A DNA stretch of 64,000 bases, from the NCBI RefSeq assembly GCF_905220415.1, contig NC_059537.1, forward strand, positions 4,687,622 through 4,751,621. The letters run 5' to 3'. Source of the stretch: Colias croceus. Its lineage: Eukaryota; Arthropoda; Insecta; Lepidoptera; Pieridae. Within the stretch, counting starts at the first letter, position 1. Every line of letters begins with the position of its first letter. Made by a program: the position numbers and the translations under genes. A model generated the notes under the pieces. The model ran no database searches. It had not been told where the DNA came from and worked only from the letters and a program-made list of their open reading frames with translations. Shown piece after piece: positions 32,823-44,183 of the stretch.

Positions 32823-34218
32823 TATACCCAAAATGATTACTGAATTATTTGTCAAATAAAAATATTCAAACACATTTTTTAAAAAGTATTCCAGTATACC
32901 ACGAGAATATACCTACTAGGCGACTCTACGGTACAAGAGAATAAATTAAATTTTTGTTTTCAGGAAAAGTTCCAACATATAACTCAATGCCGTGGATATT
33001 CCCAAGTATAATTATTGTTTAGACAACGTTTTAATTAATTTATGTAGATTTCCAAACTGTGATATTTGTGTTAGCGTTCAATTGTAAATATGTACAGCTA
33101 TAGTATATAATTATAAGCAATAAAGTATTAATTTATTGTAACTGTAATGAAGAGAAAATATAACGTATGTGTTAACCGTTTTTGGTGTTTTAATTAATTA
33201 GTGAATTTTGTTTATTAATTGCACTATTAATTTCCCAACTTTAATTAAAAGATAGTTATCAGTCAAGTTACGATTTGAATCTGGTATTATTCTTGATATG
33301 TAAAAAACAAAAGTTCACAGAACATGTTTAATGAACTTAATAATTTTGGTCTATTATTTTGTTTACAAAAAAACTCGATGAAATAAGCTGCCTTTTTTAA
33401 TTAGTATTTACTGCTTTTTAATGATAATCTTGTGTGAATAATTCTGAGAACTAACTACTATATTAAATTAAATGTTATTATGTGACATTTTCTCCCAAAC
33501 TAAGATAATATGAGTCAGTTATTCTGCAGCAGCTTTGCAGAAATATTTATTTATTTATTTCTGCTAAAGGTTAAAGGGGATAATGTACAATATCATGATC
33601 TCTTACGAGAATCCTCTTATTCAAATTCATATTGGATGAATCACGAATCGCTCTTTGATAAAGGTTACTTCTATGGAAATAATAATATAATTTTTTGTAA
33701 TGCGTGCAAAATGCTCTATTGGATAAAGTCTCTTGATTTTATATTTTAAACTTCAGACTATTTAAGAGTGGGCATAAAGCCAGAGAATTTCTAAAGTTAT
33801 GGGCCCCGCCCTAGCGCGCCATGCCGCGCGCAATCATTCTTCCATCATACACGGCTCACCGTACTTACGTAAAGTTCATCGGACGCTAAATTAAACACAA
33901 TATTCTTCGCGCGTTCAACGCGTATTTTCGGTAGTTAGTATGCAGTGAAGTTGAAATCATGGCAAATTATGTAATATGATAATTTATTATTATTTTTTAA
34001 TTTTTATTTATCATTATTGATGATAATCTATACGTATATAATAAAACAGTAAAAAAAGTGTATACGTATGTAATATATTCAAAAAAACGATATTAGGGAA
34101 ACAGTATAGAGCACGAATCCGTAAAAAATTCTGTCTGTTTGTTTATGTCCGTTTGTTTGTATGATTTGAATGAATGTTAAATTGTTGTGTTTATACTTTA
34201 TATTATATTTATTATATA
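32823..34218. other. Intergenic with one G+C-rich island
   Basis: Mostly AT-rich. The part 33770-33950 is G+C-richer, with GCGCGCCATGCCGCGCGC and CGCGCGTTCAACGCG, and might be regulatory. The frame 33510-33749 looks accidental. Confidence 0.45.
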
Positions 34219-34430
34219 CTAGCTTTCCGCCCGCGGCATCGCCCGCGCAGTCAAAGAAAAACCCGCATAATTCCCGTTCCCGTGGGATTTCCGCGATAAA
34301 ACCTATCCTATGTCCTTTCTCGGGTATCAAAATATCTCTATACCAAATTTTATGCAAATTGGTTCAGTAGGCGTGATTGAGAGTTACTTTCACATTTACA
34401 ATATTAGTACAATATTAGTATACTTATTAG
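34219..34430 (+). repeat. CTAG-family repeat, subfamily A
   Basis: CTAGCTTTCCGCCCGCGGCA head with TCTCGGGTATCAAAATATCT inside. The 3' end has lost the CAGACAGA run and ends in repeated AATATTAGTAC words. Confidence 0.7.
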
Positions 34431-35157
34431 TACAAGGTAAATTAGCTTGGAGAAATATTTGCATATCTAGTGGTGTGTATATTACTCAGATCTTAGAGCG
34501 CGTTTCCACTATAACGTTCAGGCCTATACAAAAATGTTTCGATATCCTTACATTACTATTTAATTTTATACTTATTCCTAGCAACACTCTGATTTTTGTT
34601 TTCAATAAAAACAAGTTTTTATTTGAAAGAAAATGGTTTTGACTTTATAAAAAAAAATAATTATCATTCAATTTCACGTTCTTGAGCAAACGACAAAACG
34701 ACTACCGTGAAACAATAAAATATCGTGTCCATAATAATTTGTTTCGTTATTAATATTTGACCATAATAATTACGAAACAAAACAAATAAATAAATCGTCA
34801 CTTGATAGTTGAAAGTGGAAACACGCACAAAACCAGAATAAACCAGTTTACGCTGTCCGCAGGTACCACGTGCAGTCCGTGAGTCGCTTGGTACCGTTAG
34901 AACATAAAGCACACATTTCATTCAAAAGTTATAATTATTACGTAATTGTTAAATTTTGTATTTGTTGATTGTTGTTATTATTTGTTATTATTGTTATAAT
35001 ATTTGTTGAAGTGTTTAATTTGTGTGTAAGTGTTGTAACTTTATATTGTTAATTGTTAATGTAAAAGTTATACGTATGTTAAATGTGCAAATATTAAAAT
35101 AAAGTTTCATCTTTTTCAGAGGAGAAACACATATAGTTTAATTTAAAATCCCATATA

Positions 35158-35532
35158 CAGGGTTATTTGTAAAACACCGGCAACCTCGCAGGACAAGATA
35201 GCTAACATCATAAGTAACATTTGTTCTACGACTTTTGGCTGTTGGCATAACGAAATAAATTATTTTTAAATGATTTGTTGTTCTACTCATCATCGAAAGA
35301 ACAACCGCGACGCGACGCCCCCTTTCCCCTCCCGTTCGCTTCTTGTTTACGTAATTTTTGTGATGCGCGTAGAGTTTATAATATTCAAACGGAAAATGAA
35401 ATGAACATTTATTTTTTTATGAAAATAAAATCTAACAAAATATCAAAAGTCGTAGAACAATTATTAATGTTGTTACTTATGATGTAAGGTATCTTGTCCT
35501 GCGAGGTTGCTGGTGTTTTACAAGTAACCCTG
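35158..35532. mobile_element. CAGGG-ended miniature DNA transposon, uninterrupted copy
   Basis: 375 bp. The left end CAGGGTTATTTGTAAAACAC and the right end (inverted) CAGGGTTACTTGTAAAACAC extend as terminal inverted repeats of about 80 bp, down to CGACTTTTG. The flanks are ATATA on the left and TATATA on the right, so the target is TA or TATA. There is no coding capacity. It shares the interior words GTTTACGTAATTTTTG and GAGTTTATAATATTC with the interrupted copy at 31.0-32.8 kb and so gives the pre-insertion sequence. Confidence 0.85.
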
Positions 35533-35876
35533 TATATATAATAAAAACTAAAAATAAAATGTTGTTTTTTTTATTTGCTGACCATACACTACTACAAACG
35601 CAAAAATTTAGCAAAATTAGAAAATCCCCGAATTTGCATTCGCGAGTGTATTCATACTTAGGGTTGCCAAACAGTATTCTACTGTTTTTCACTAAATTAT
35701 ACTTTTTACTGTTTAACAAATAAAAAGTATTTATACAAAAGACTGTTTTCAGCATCAAAGTGCAGACACATAATATAGACAGATATAATGTGTTACATTT
35801 AGACGCTCACAATTTTTTTTTATTTAGTCAGAGGGCACACACTACAATAAATACTGTTTAATATTTTTTTTACACG

Positions 35877-35966
35877 GTCGTAAGAGACGCCATGGACAGA
35901 GACCGGTGGAGGCAAATCATCCGCTCCAGATGCAACCCTGATGCTGACCACGATCCTCAGACATGA
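35877..35966 (+). pseudogene. C-terminal fragment of an RTE/BovB-type reverse transcriptase
   Basis: A short frame reads VVRDAMDRDRWRQIIRS and ends with NPDADHDPQT and TGA at 35964-35966. RDAMDRDRWRQII resembles the end of RTE-clade polyproteins, where a D.RRWR.II motif lies near the stop. A (GA)n microsatellite follows at 35978-35993. Only 29 codons remain. Confidence 0.6.
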
Positions 35967-36303
35967 GGGACCGACAAGAGAGAGAGAGAGAGACCTGAAT
36001 AATGAATATACGTACTTTATTTCTTGTAAAAAAAGTTGCAACCCTATTCATAGTGTTTGTTTATAATATAGGAGTGGCAAGGTCGCCGTCGCGTCGTGCG
36101 CAATTGCTGCTATCACCGTCGCTTGAAACCGGCGCTCCAAAAATGGATATTCCATCTTTTGATTCACGCGCAGGACTGTCGCGAAATTTCTCTTATTGGA
36201 TTTCGTATGTAGGCATTGTACTGAATGTTGTTTCATATGAGCGCAATCGAGAGCGCTCCGTTTCGCGTGTTACTTATGAATGATATATGTATTTTATTTG
36301 TAA

Positions 36304-36468
36304 CTAGCGGTCCACCCCGGCTTCGCCCGTACATTTTTACATTTTCTCTACATGAGAACCATCCTTCATCCTTCAAGGGATACAATAAAAAAAGAATTAT
36401 CGAAATCGGTTCAGCCGTTCACACGTGATACCGTGACAACGCGAAACGGGTTTCATTTTTATATATAC
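36304..36468 (+). repeat. CTAG-family repeat, subfamily B
   Basis: CTAGCGGTCCACCCCGGCTT head and AATCGGTTCAGCCGTTCACA body on the + strand. It lies only 84 bases before the subfamily A copy at 36553. Confidence 0.72.
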
Positions 36469-36552
36469 AAATATTTAGACGAGTAAAGTTACTTATTTTA
36501 TTTAATTTTACGATAGATTTCAAATAATGAGCAGGTATAACTTTATAATTTA

Positions 36553-36742
36553 CTAGAGGTCCGCCCCGGCTTCGCCCGTGGTACATATGTATTTCGCAAT
36601 AAAAGGTAGCCTATGTCCTTTCTCGGGTATCAAAATATCTCCATACCAAATTTCATGCAAATTGGTTCAGTAGTTTAGGCGTGATTGAGTAACAGACAGA
36701 CAGACAGAGTTACTTTCGCATTTATAATATTATAGTATGGAT
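36553..36742 (+). repeat. CTAG-family repeat, subfamily A
   Basis: The head is CTAGAGGTCCGCCCCGGCTT, the middle TTTCATGCAAATTGGTTCAG, and the end is the CAGACAGACAGAG run with TTTATAATATTATAGTATGG. Nearly identical to the copy at 42609. Confidence 0.75.
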
Positions 36743-37059
36743 TATAATTATTTATGGGAGTTCACTGCACCAGTGATTATTATAATACAGATTGTGAATA
36801 TATTATATTATATATATCTACTATTCACAACCTATTTACGTTATTTACTGGAACAACCATAGGAATCTACAAATAGGTAGTAGGTAATCATAGTAGTAAT
36901 GGTAATAAGTAATTAATAAAAAAATATACTAGGTACATATAAATCTTTCTTGATTTTATTGATGTAACACTATGAATGAAATATTTGTATCCATATAATA
37001 TATACCTATATATATGTTTGTATACCTAAGATCGTCGCGTCAATACTCAGCCCACGGAA

Positions 37060-37137
37060 ACGAATTTATGCATTTGCATAAATTCGTGTGAGTGTGATTA
37101 GATATTACATACCTATTTATGTAATATCTAAAATCAC
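37060..37137. repeat. Two adjacent hairpins
   Basis: The first has 13-bp arms ACGAATTTATGCA with a 2-nt loop (37060-37087). The second, starting 6 bases later, pairs GTGATTAGATATTACAT (37094-37110) with 37119-37137, with a two-base bulge and an 8-nt loop. Confidence 0.85.
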
Positions 37138-40100
37138 CTGCATAAAGTTTCTGAAATGAATCGAAAGTCGTATTTTTTATTAATACATATTAATAAATAA
37201 TAATTATTATTATTTATTATAAATAATAATTAGGTATTTAATATTTATTAATATGATTACAATACTATACTTATCTTCGAAAATTAGTTAGATATCATGT
37301 AAATACGAAAGTCTTTTAGTTCTCGTTTCTGAAGTTTCAATTTTCTTTTGTTGTTTACCATTTTCATAAAAACAATATTAAAACAATATTATTAAAAAAT
37401 CGGCGCGCGGCACAGCAATTTGAGCACGGTCTACTCGTCTCAACGGAGCGATAGCGTCTGATGTATGAAATAGAATTATGTTTGAAGCTCCTAGAACGTG
37501 CGATGCAAGATGATTTCTTGCGTAATTAAAAATATAGTAAGCGCCAAAAGTGTTTTATCGTGATTAAATCAAAACTAAAAGTAATTAGACAAAAGTGGTA
37601 TAACAAAGTTCTCACAAATGTTTCAATATAATTGTTTATGAAAAAAATAACATAATAGGCATAACCATGTCAAGTAAAAAACGTCAAAGTGTGAAATTTA
37701 GAGGTAACTTCGTGAATTATTTCTATCGAGTCAATTTCAATATTTTATGTTTTTGATCAAACAGGATAATCGAAAATATCATCAAGTTTTACATATATTT
37801 TATTTTTTATATTTGGTCTTGAATATTACACGTATCAACTAAATGTTGATTGGTGATTTGACTTTAGTCGCGTTCTTAACACAAAATATACAAATAATTA
37901 CAAGTTTCTATGAGTAGGTACCCAGGGTTTACGTTAAAATAAAATGAGATGATAGATGAGATAGATTTATGAATAGATGCATCAAGTTTATAGATTTTTG
38001 AAATTGTTGAAAAGAACATGGCTTACCTAGTTAATTATATCTTGAAACATTAATTTGTTTTTAAAGTTATAAACGCGATATCGATTAGTATTATTGGAGT
38101 TTAAAACATGAATATTGTTAGACAAATTACGACTTCAAAGAACCAAAGCATTACGATTACTCAAAACAAATGCATCTATCGTTTTCTGACATACACAAAC
38201 ACCACAAATTACTAGCAATATGGAACTGGGCCTATTTGGATACCTTCTCATTTTTACTGCACATTGTCCTCGCACGTTTGCGTAGATTTAGCTTCGAGTT
38301 ACAGTAGCCAGTAGACCAATGCTAAGAAACAACTCTAGTGTGTATTTTACGTTTAAATGACCAAAAAAGACTATTGGACGTACCGCGCAAAACCGCAAAT
38401 TTTAGTGTTGAAGAAATTTCTAAGCTTATTTACAAGGTAGAGTTTTGTTGGAAATTCGTGTATTGATCACAAGAGCACGAAAGTTTATATAGGTTCTTTT
38501 TATACAATCTATATTTATTTTTAACAAAAATTGTTTACAGACACACAGACACACAATAAGCACAGACACATACCTACAAAGACAAATTCTATACCAATTA
38601 GCTAAGTAGGCTAATAAGCGGATGGGCCGGTAGGCCTATTACAAAAAACTTGGAGACAGTTTTTTTATGATTAATAAGTATATTTAGTATTATTTATTAA
38701 ATATACAGCAATCTTCCTCTTCAACTCTCTCAGTTTATGTACCTCTATCTTCTTCAAACCTAACAGTATTAACACTCATATTAGATACTCTAAAACATTG
38801 CGAATTAAGTTGTAAAATTAATAGAGGCGGCAATATATCAATAAGGAATTGGTGTCCGTGTATGCCTCTGGATACATGCCTACACATGAACCTCTGCTTT
38901 AATTCCTCGCCAACCTATACGTACGACAAAACAATACCAATCTCTCCGTCATTAAACACCGGCAACTTTCACGGTGCTAGACAATACGTCCACACAAAGC
39001 TCGAGTACATAAAACATTCGGCGTTTCTCAAACGATATGTCACGGCACGCAACAATGCAAACATCGGCGTCTCTGTCGGTGTCACAACACAACACGACGC
39101 GTGTTCCGGCGCCGGCACTAATCGCACAATGCGTCAGAGACTGCGAAGCTCAAAGCGTCAAAGCTTTGTATGCGGGCGGGCGGAGGTTGAAAGCGATACT
39201 GCGTTGTTGTATGATTTTCCTGGATGAGAACCAAACGATTGCTTAGAAATATCAATATAAACATTAGTATGTAGTCTTTTTGTAGTATTCAGGCTATGTC
39301 TAAAGCTGCTGCTGCTGCTGTGGACCGAAAAGAGCCTGAAAGTACTTATAAGTAGATAATATGTTCATGTTTCATGATCCGTGTGTGCATGTTGCTTATC
39401 AATGGTTGGCAAGGATCAAATAATAAGGTAACATTAAACGTTTCTGCTCTAAAGTTTAAAGTAGATGGTTTTTAATATTGTAGTCACGGTTTACTTATGA
39501 CATCTAAAGATTTAATAAAGAAATGGAAATTTAATTTATGACTTACCTATGGTATAACGAAAACTTAAGTAAAGTTATTAGAAAATTGAGCAAAATCATT
39601 CACAGGACTATGAACAGAGATCGTTTAAAAAGATTTCAACACTTTATGACTATGCTAATTATATCACTATGAAAAAGCTCTACAGATTTTTTGTGTAAAA
39701 TGTGCAATAAATCAAACCCATATATGATTTATCTAAACACTTATTCAATTATAGCATTTACAGTGATCAAAGCATCTCGCGATCCAATCTTTATTTATAA
39801 CGCTTAAGTGGTTGGACAGCGTAGATTAAATCAAAGTAACACGAGTAGTATCACCTGCGGATATCTACGCGTGATGCGATTGCAAACCGAACTCAATCAA
39901 ACGTCAGGACTCGTCATTAGCCCAACATCTGATCAATCCTTTCAATTGGAACAGTCTTTAATGCGTTGCCGGCACAGATAAAATAAAACGGTAGAACCAT
40001 AAACATTCCACATTTATATTCGACCTCTGTCGGTCGAACGCGCTGGCTCCCTTTTTCTCTCGAGTACTCCGTCCCGTTCCCTCTGCGCCGGTTCGTCTGC

Positions 40101-42608
40101 GGGACCCATCATTCTCCCAGGCTGCTTTCGAACGAGATAAAATTGTATGGCTCATAATGTTTTAACAGTTTCGACGTTTGAGTGCATCGAGCCGATCCCC
40201 GAGATCATTTTCTTCCCCGGGTTTGTTATAATTGAGTCAATTCGTTCTATGCAGTAAAGCTGGCGCGGGAGTCCGCCACGGAGTCCTGCTAATCGATTCT
40301 TGTTAATTGATTTATGTACTGTTCTATGCATCTGTCTGACCATAACAATACACTATACCGTTTTTGTCTATGTTGAGAAACTGTGATAATTGTTCGTGTA
40401 AATACCTACATAATGACTGGATAGTTTTAAGCTTTTAAAATAATTCAAATTGAAGAGAATGCGTATGTATGATGATAATGTAAATGTATAATAGGTATAA
40501 GATTACCTTAAAGCATACCTACCTCATATGAAATCATTAAAAATAACCGCCAGCCTTAAAAACATTAGATAAATAAGTACTGTAAGTATATTTAATATTT
40601 ATTCAAATAATTGCCCGTAGGCTTTAACGGCAGAAGTCTCGTAAACAAACCTTCTAACATAACATTTATAATTTGCTAACGTTAGTATAATTATATTGAC
40701 TAGTGACGTTTAATTTATACTCATAACTGAAATAGTCTCGTTAGATATCTTATACAGTATTAATATTTACGAACGTTTTAACACTGCGCAAATAAATTAA
40801 CATTCAAGGTATATTTGTGTTATTTGTTCGCTCGTTTTGTCCGAATGATGGTAAATACGACAGAAAGAAAAGTTACTAACAATACAGTTCTATAGTACAT
40901 ATTGTTGAATTATATAATTTCGGCATTTGTTTAAAGAAATCGGTCACAGCAAACACAAAGGACAAAGTAAATTTTGCAATGTAACTATCTTACAGAAGGG
41001 AATTAGTCACAGAGGTCCGCAACAAAGCCACACGTCCGCAGCATGCCACCTACATCAGAGCGCCGGCATTCCACAAAGCTGTTCAACATATACAAATAAA
41101 TAACGTCTGAACAACAAATATTTTAATAAGCACCTTTGAAGAATTGTTCAACGCTCAGTTACATGCGCGACACTGTCCGAGCCGCACACCACACCTGCAG
41201 AGTTCACAACGAATACCATTTGATTTCACACCATTATACGCTTACACACAATGACAATACGTATCTATATCCTCTATCTGTATTTTAATCCACCGTGAAG
41301 AAGGCCACGGACATTCCCGGATAATGTAGATTTTTGTAGGTAAATAAACTTTATGACCGTTGGAAAATTGGAGAAGGTAAGCATGAAATGTGGCAGATGT
41401 AGGCAGATAATGTAGGTAAGACGGTCTGCTGGCTTCAGTTAAATATATCAAGCAAAATAAATAGCTCCATTTACATCTGGCCTTAACACGTGTCATATTT
41501 CTTTGTTGTCTTACCATTTACATGGACGATAACAATAAATAATCTTTATTTTAATTTAGTATCTGTTTAATATTATAACGAGCTTTCTTTGTTGCATTAA
41601 CTTCAGAAATATAGCAGAATAATTTGTTTGAAAATACTTACCTAATACCTACTAGGTACTACTTTATAACTTATTGCTGTTTTGTTTATGCTTGCAACAA
41701 CATTTAATTACGCTGGAAAACAATAACGATATTCAACATTAAACACTGGCATAATATCTAGAACCTTTATCGGTCTTCTGCTGGTTGGTATAATATGTAT
41801 ACCTACTGTATAGGTACCTGGGTAGTAATATTCACTTACAAATTTCCCTCAATCCATTGGTGAAGTAAAATCATGGTAAGCAACTTTAGCTTTGCTAAAT
41901 GTCTTGGAAAATATCGTAAGTATTGTCATATAATAATATGAAGGCTACCTTAAAATTTAAGTTCACTTAAATCACTCCTTTCTGAGCCCATATTCTATCT
42001 TAGAAATCTTTTTCTAGCCAAAACTTTACTATATTTCATTCGCATCCGCACTTAACCTGAAAATTTCTTAAAAGCAACTTTAAGTTATCCAAAAACGTTT
42101 TTATGGTAAGTAGGTGGGTAAATGTAGATTAGAATTTAGTAGTGAATTTCATAACAAAAAACAAATAAATTAAACAACACAATCGCCTTAGTAGGTACAA
42201 AAACAAGCACCCATGAATTCAGTAAAAACTTCAAATACTAGGTAGTTCGTGTTCGATCGAATACCTACATAACATCTAAACACTCACACTAGATATAATG
42301 TGAATTTAAAACAGAGCCACTGATAAACTTAAAGGTAAACAAAGCTTAATTAAAAATAACCCATTGCAACTCAACTAGACCACTGATTATAATAATTATA
42401 CGACTTTAGTATCCCGCTCCCAATCCGGATTGGAATAAACGTTCGGACATAAACCCAAAATTTATTGCTCACGTATGAGAACTCAAGTTGCAGCTAAAAC
42501 AGGAAATCCGTCTCAATAATAAGTACTTTGTAGATTCAATATTGTAATTATTTCGATAATTATGAATTAACTTTGAAGAAGCCGCTCAAGCTTTTTCTTA
42601 TAAGTATA
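37138..42608. other. Intergenic, scattered G+C-richer blocks
   Basis: No gene or named repeat. An AT palindromic run lies at 37180-37250 and a (CTG)5 microsatellite at 39305-39320. G+C-richer blocks lie at 38900-39230 and 40020-40340; the latter includes AATTGAGTCAATT, an AP-1-like palindrome. The 121-codon frame at 38862-39227 has an ATG but no recognisable feature. Confidence 0.45.
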
Positions 42609-42796
42609 CTAGTGGTCCGCCCCGGCTTCGCCCGTGGTACATATTTCGCAATAAAAGGTAGCCTATGTCCTTTCTCGGGTATCAAAATATCTCCATACCA
42701 AATTTCATGCAAATTGGTTCAGTAGTTTAGGCCTGATTGAGTAACAGACAGACAGACAGACAGAGTTACTTTCGCATTTATAATATTAGTATGGAT
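42609..42796 (+). repeat. CTAG-family repeat, subfamily A
   Basis: The head is CTAGTGGTCCGCCCCGGCTT and the end TTTATAATATTAGTATGGAT. Little diverged from 36553-36742, so this subfamily has been active comparatively recently. Confidence 0.75.
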
Positions 42797-43101
42797 TTGT
42801 ACCCTTGTATATAACAATCAAAGTCTTCCTGGAAATTCCATGTCCTGCAGTTTTCATTAATGCCTAAATCAAATTTCTTTGCAAATTATTTGATTATTAA
42901 AATTTTGTGTGAATGTGATACAACTCTTTTATTTAAACCTTAAATTGATATTGTTGACGAATGACGATTCAATGAAAAAAAAAACATAATAAAAGATTCG
43001 ATATTCGTTTTCTTAGCGGACCAACTTGAAAGTGACATTTTTACTCTGCAGCACATTCAAGAAAAAAAATCCTTCGTATATTGTAGTATTTTGTAGTAGT
43101 G

Positions 43102-43139
43102 TATTTTGTGTACTGGATATACAATCCAGTACAAATACA
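43102..43139. repeat. Short hairpin
   Basis: TGTACTGGAT and ATCCAGTACA pair as 10 bp around a 5-nt loop, with imperfect extension into GTATTT/AATAC on the outside. Confidence 0.6.
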
Positions 43140-44030
43140 AAAATACAGAAACAGCACTTTAGATCTCTATTTTCTTATGAAATCGGTAAAAATTAAAAAA
43201 AAACAAATACAAAATCAAAACAAAAACAACAAGTAGCCGCTCAAAAAACTGTTTAGGAAAACGAAATGAAATCTTAATTAGGTACGACGTTATTATGATT
43301 TAGTGTGCATAATTAATGTTATAAATTTTATAATGGTATATAGCGCTACGAGTAGTTAGTAATATATGTAAATAATTAAATTGCTTGGCTTGGGATCGTT
43401 TAATTAAGACACACGAATTAATTCTCTTAATGATTGCGAACGTCAAACTTGATATGTAACCTACGAAAAATAAATATACTAAATGTCAAATCGGCATATC
43501 ACGGATGAAGGACATTGCCGAAATTAGTATTTATACAAACAAAAATATATGATTTATTTATTATTCTTCTTTGCTCTCTTTTTGTCTCTACGCAGTGTAG
43601 AACTTTTTTTCAATATTTAATTAGAATGTTTAATTTTGTTTTAAATATGAACTACCTAAAAATAGTATTACTACCTATTTCAAAATTTTGTTATCCTTAA
43701 CAAATACTTCATTGGTTTTAATGCTGGACTGATATTTTTTTGAATAGGAGAGGTTTTGTAACGACATCCTTGCGGCATACAAAGGCCTACAAACGTCATC
43801 ATTACCATTATTAAGCGGCAACAACAAAGAAGCAATCTCTCAAGAATGCGGAGATCAAACCATTTGTAACCTGTTGTTGACACAAAAAATATTATACAAA
43901 CACGCTCACATTGAAACAAATATTCATTTATATATATCATCTAAGTATTCATCTATTTTTAACTCTACGATGATGATCTATAAATAATATAACCAGGGTT
44001 TTAACTATTATAAATGTCGTTTTAGTATTT

Positions 44031-44112
44031 AGCTGTATTTTCCTTATAGGTACACTTCCATTAATATTTAATAAAATATTAATGGAAGTGTACCTATAAG
44101 GAAAATACAGCT
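44031..44112. repeat. Long perfect hairpin, 39-bp arms
   Basis: 39 bases from AGCTGTATTTTCCTTATAGG are followed by AATA and then the exact reverse complement, ending AATACAGCT. There are no mismatches, so the inverted duplication is recent or is maintained. Confidence 0.95.
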
Positions 44113-44183
44113 GAAGAAAAATCTGACAAAAAAAACTTTATAGGTATTCCTATAAAGTTTTTTTTTGTCAGATTTTTCTTCAG
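44111..44183. repeat. Second long hairpin sharing a CT with the first
   Basis: The arms are 34 and 35 nt (CTGAAGAAAAATCTGAC ... ACTTTATAGG), the loop is TATT, and the only difference is one extra base in the A8/T9 run. It overlaps the end of the first hairpin by two bases. Confidence 0.95.

Noticed and set aside
38862..39227. 121-codon frame with ATG
   Set aside because: Composition follows the local G+C block, another frame is also open through the same stretch, and no homology is recognised.
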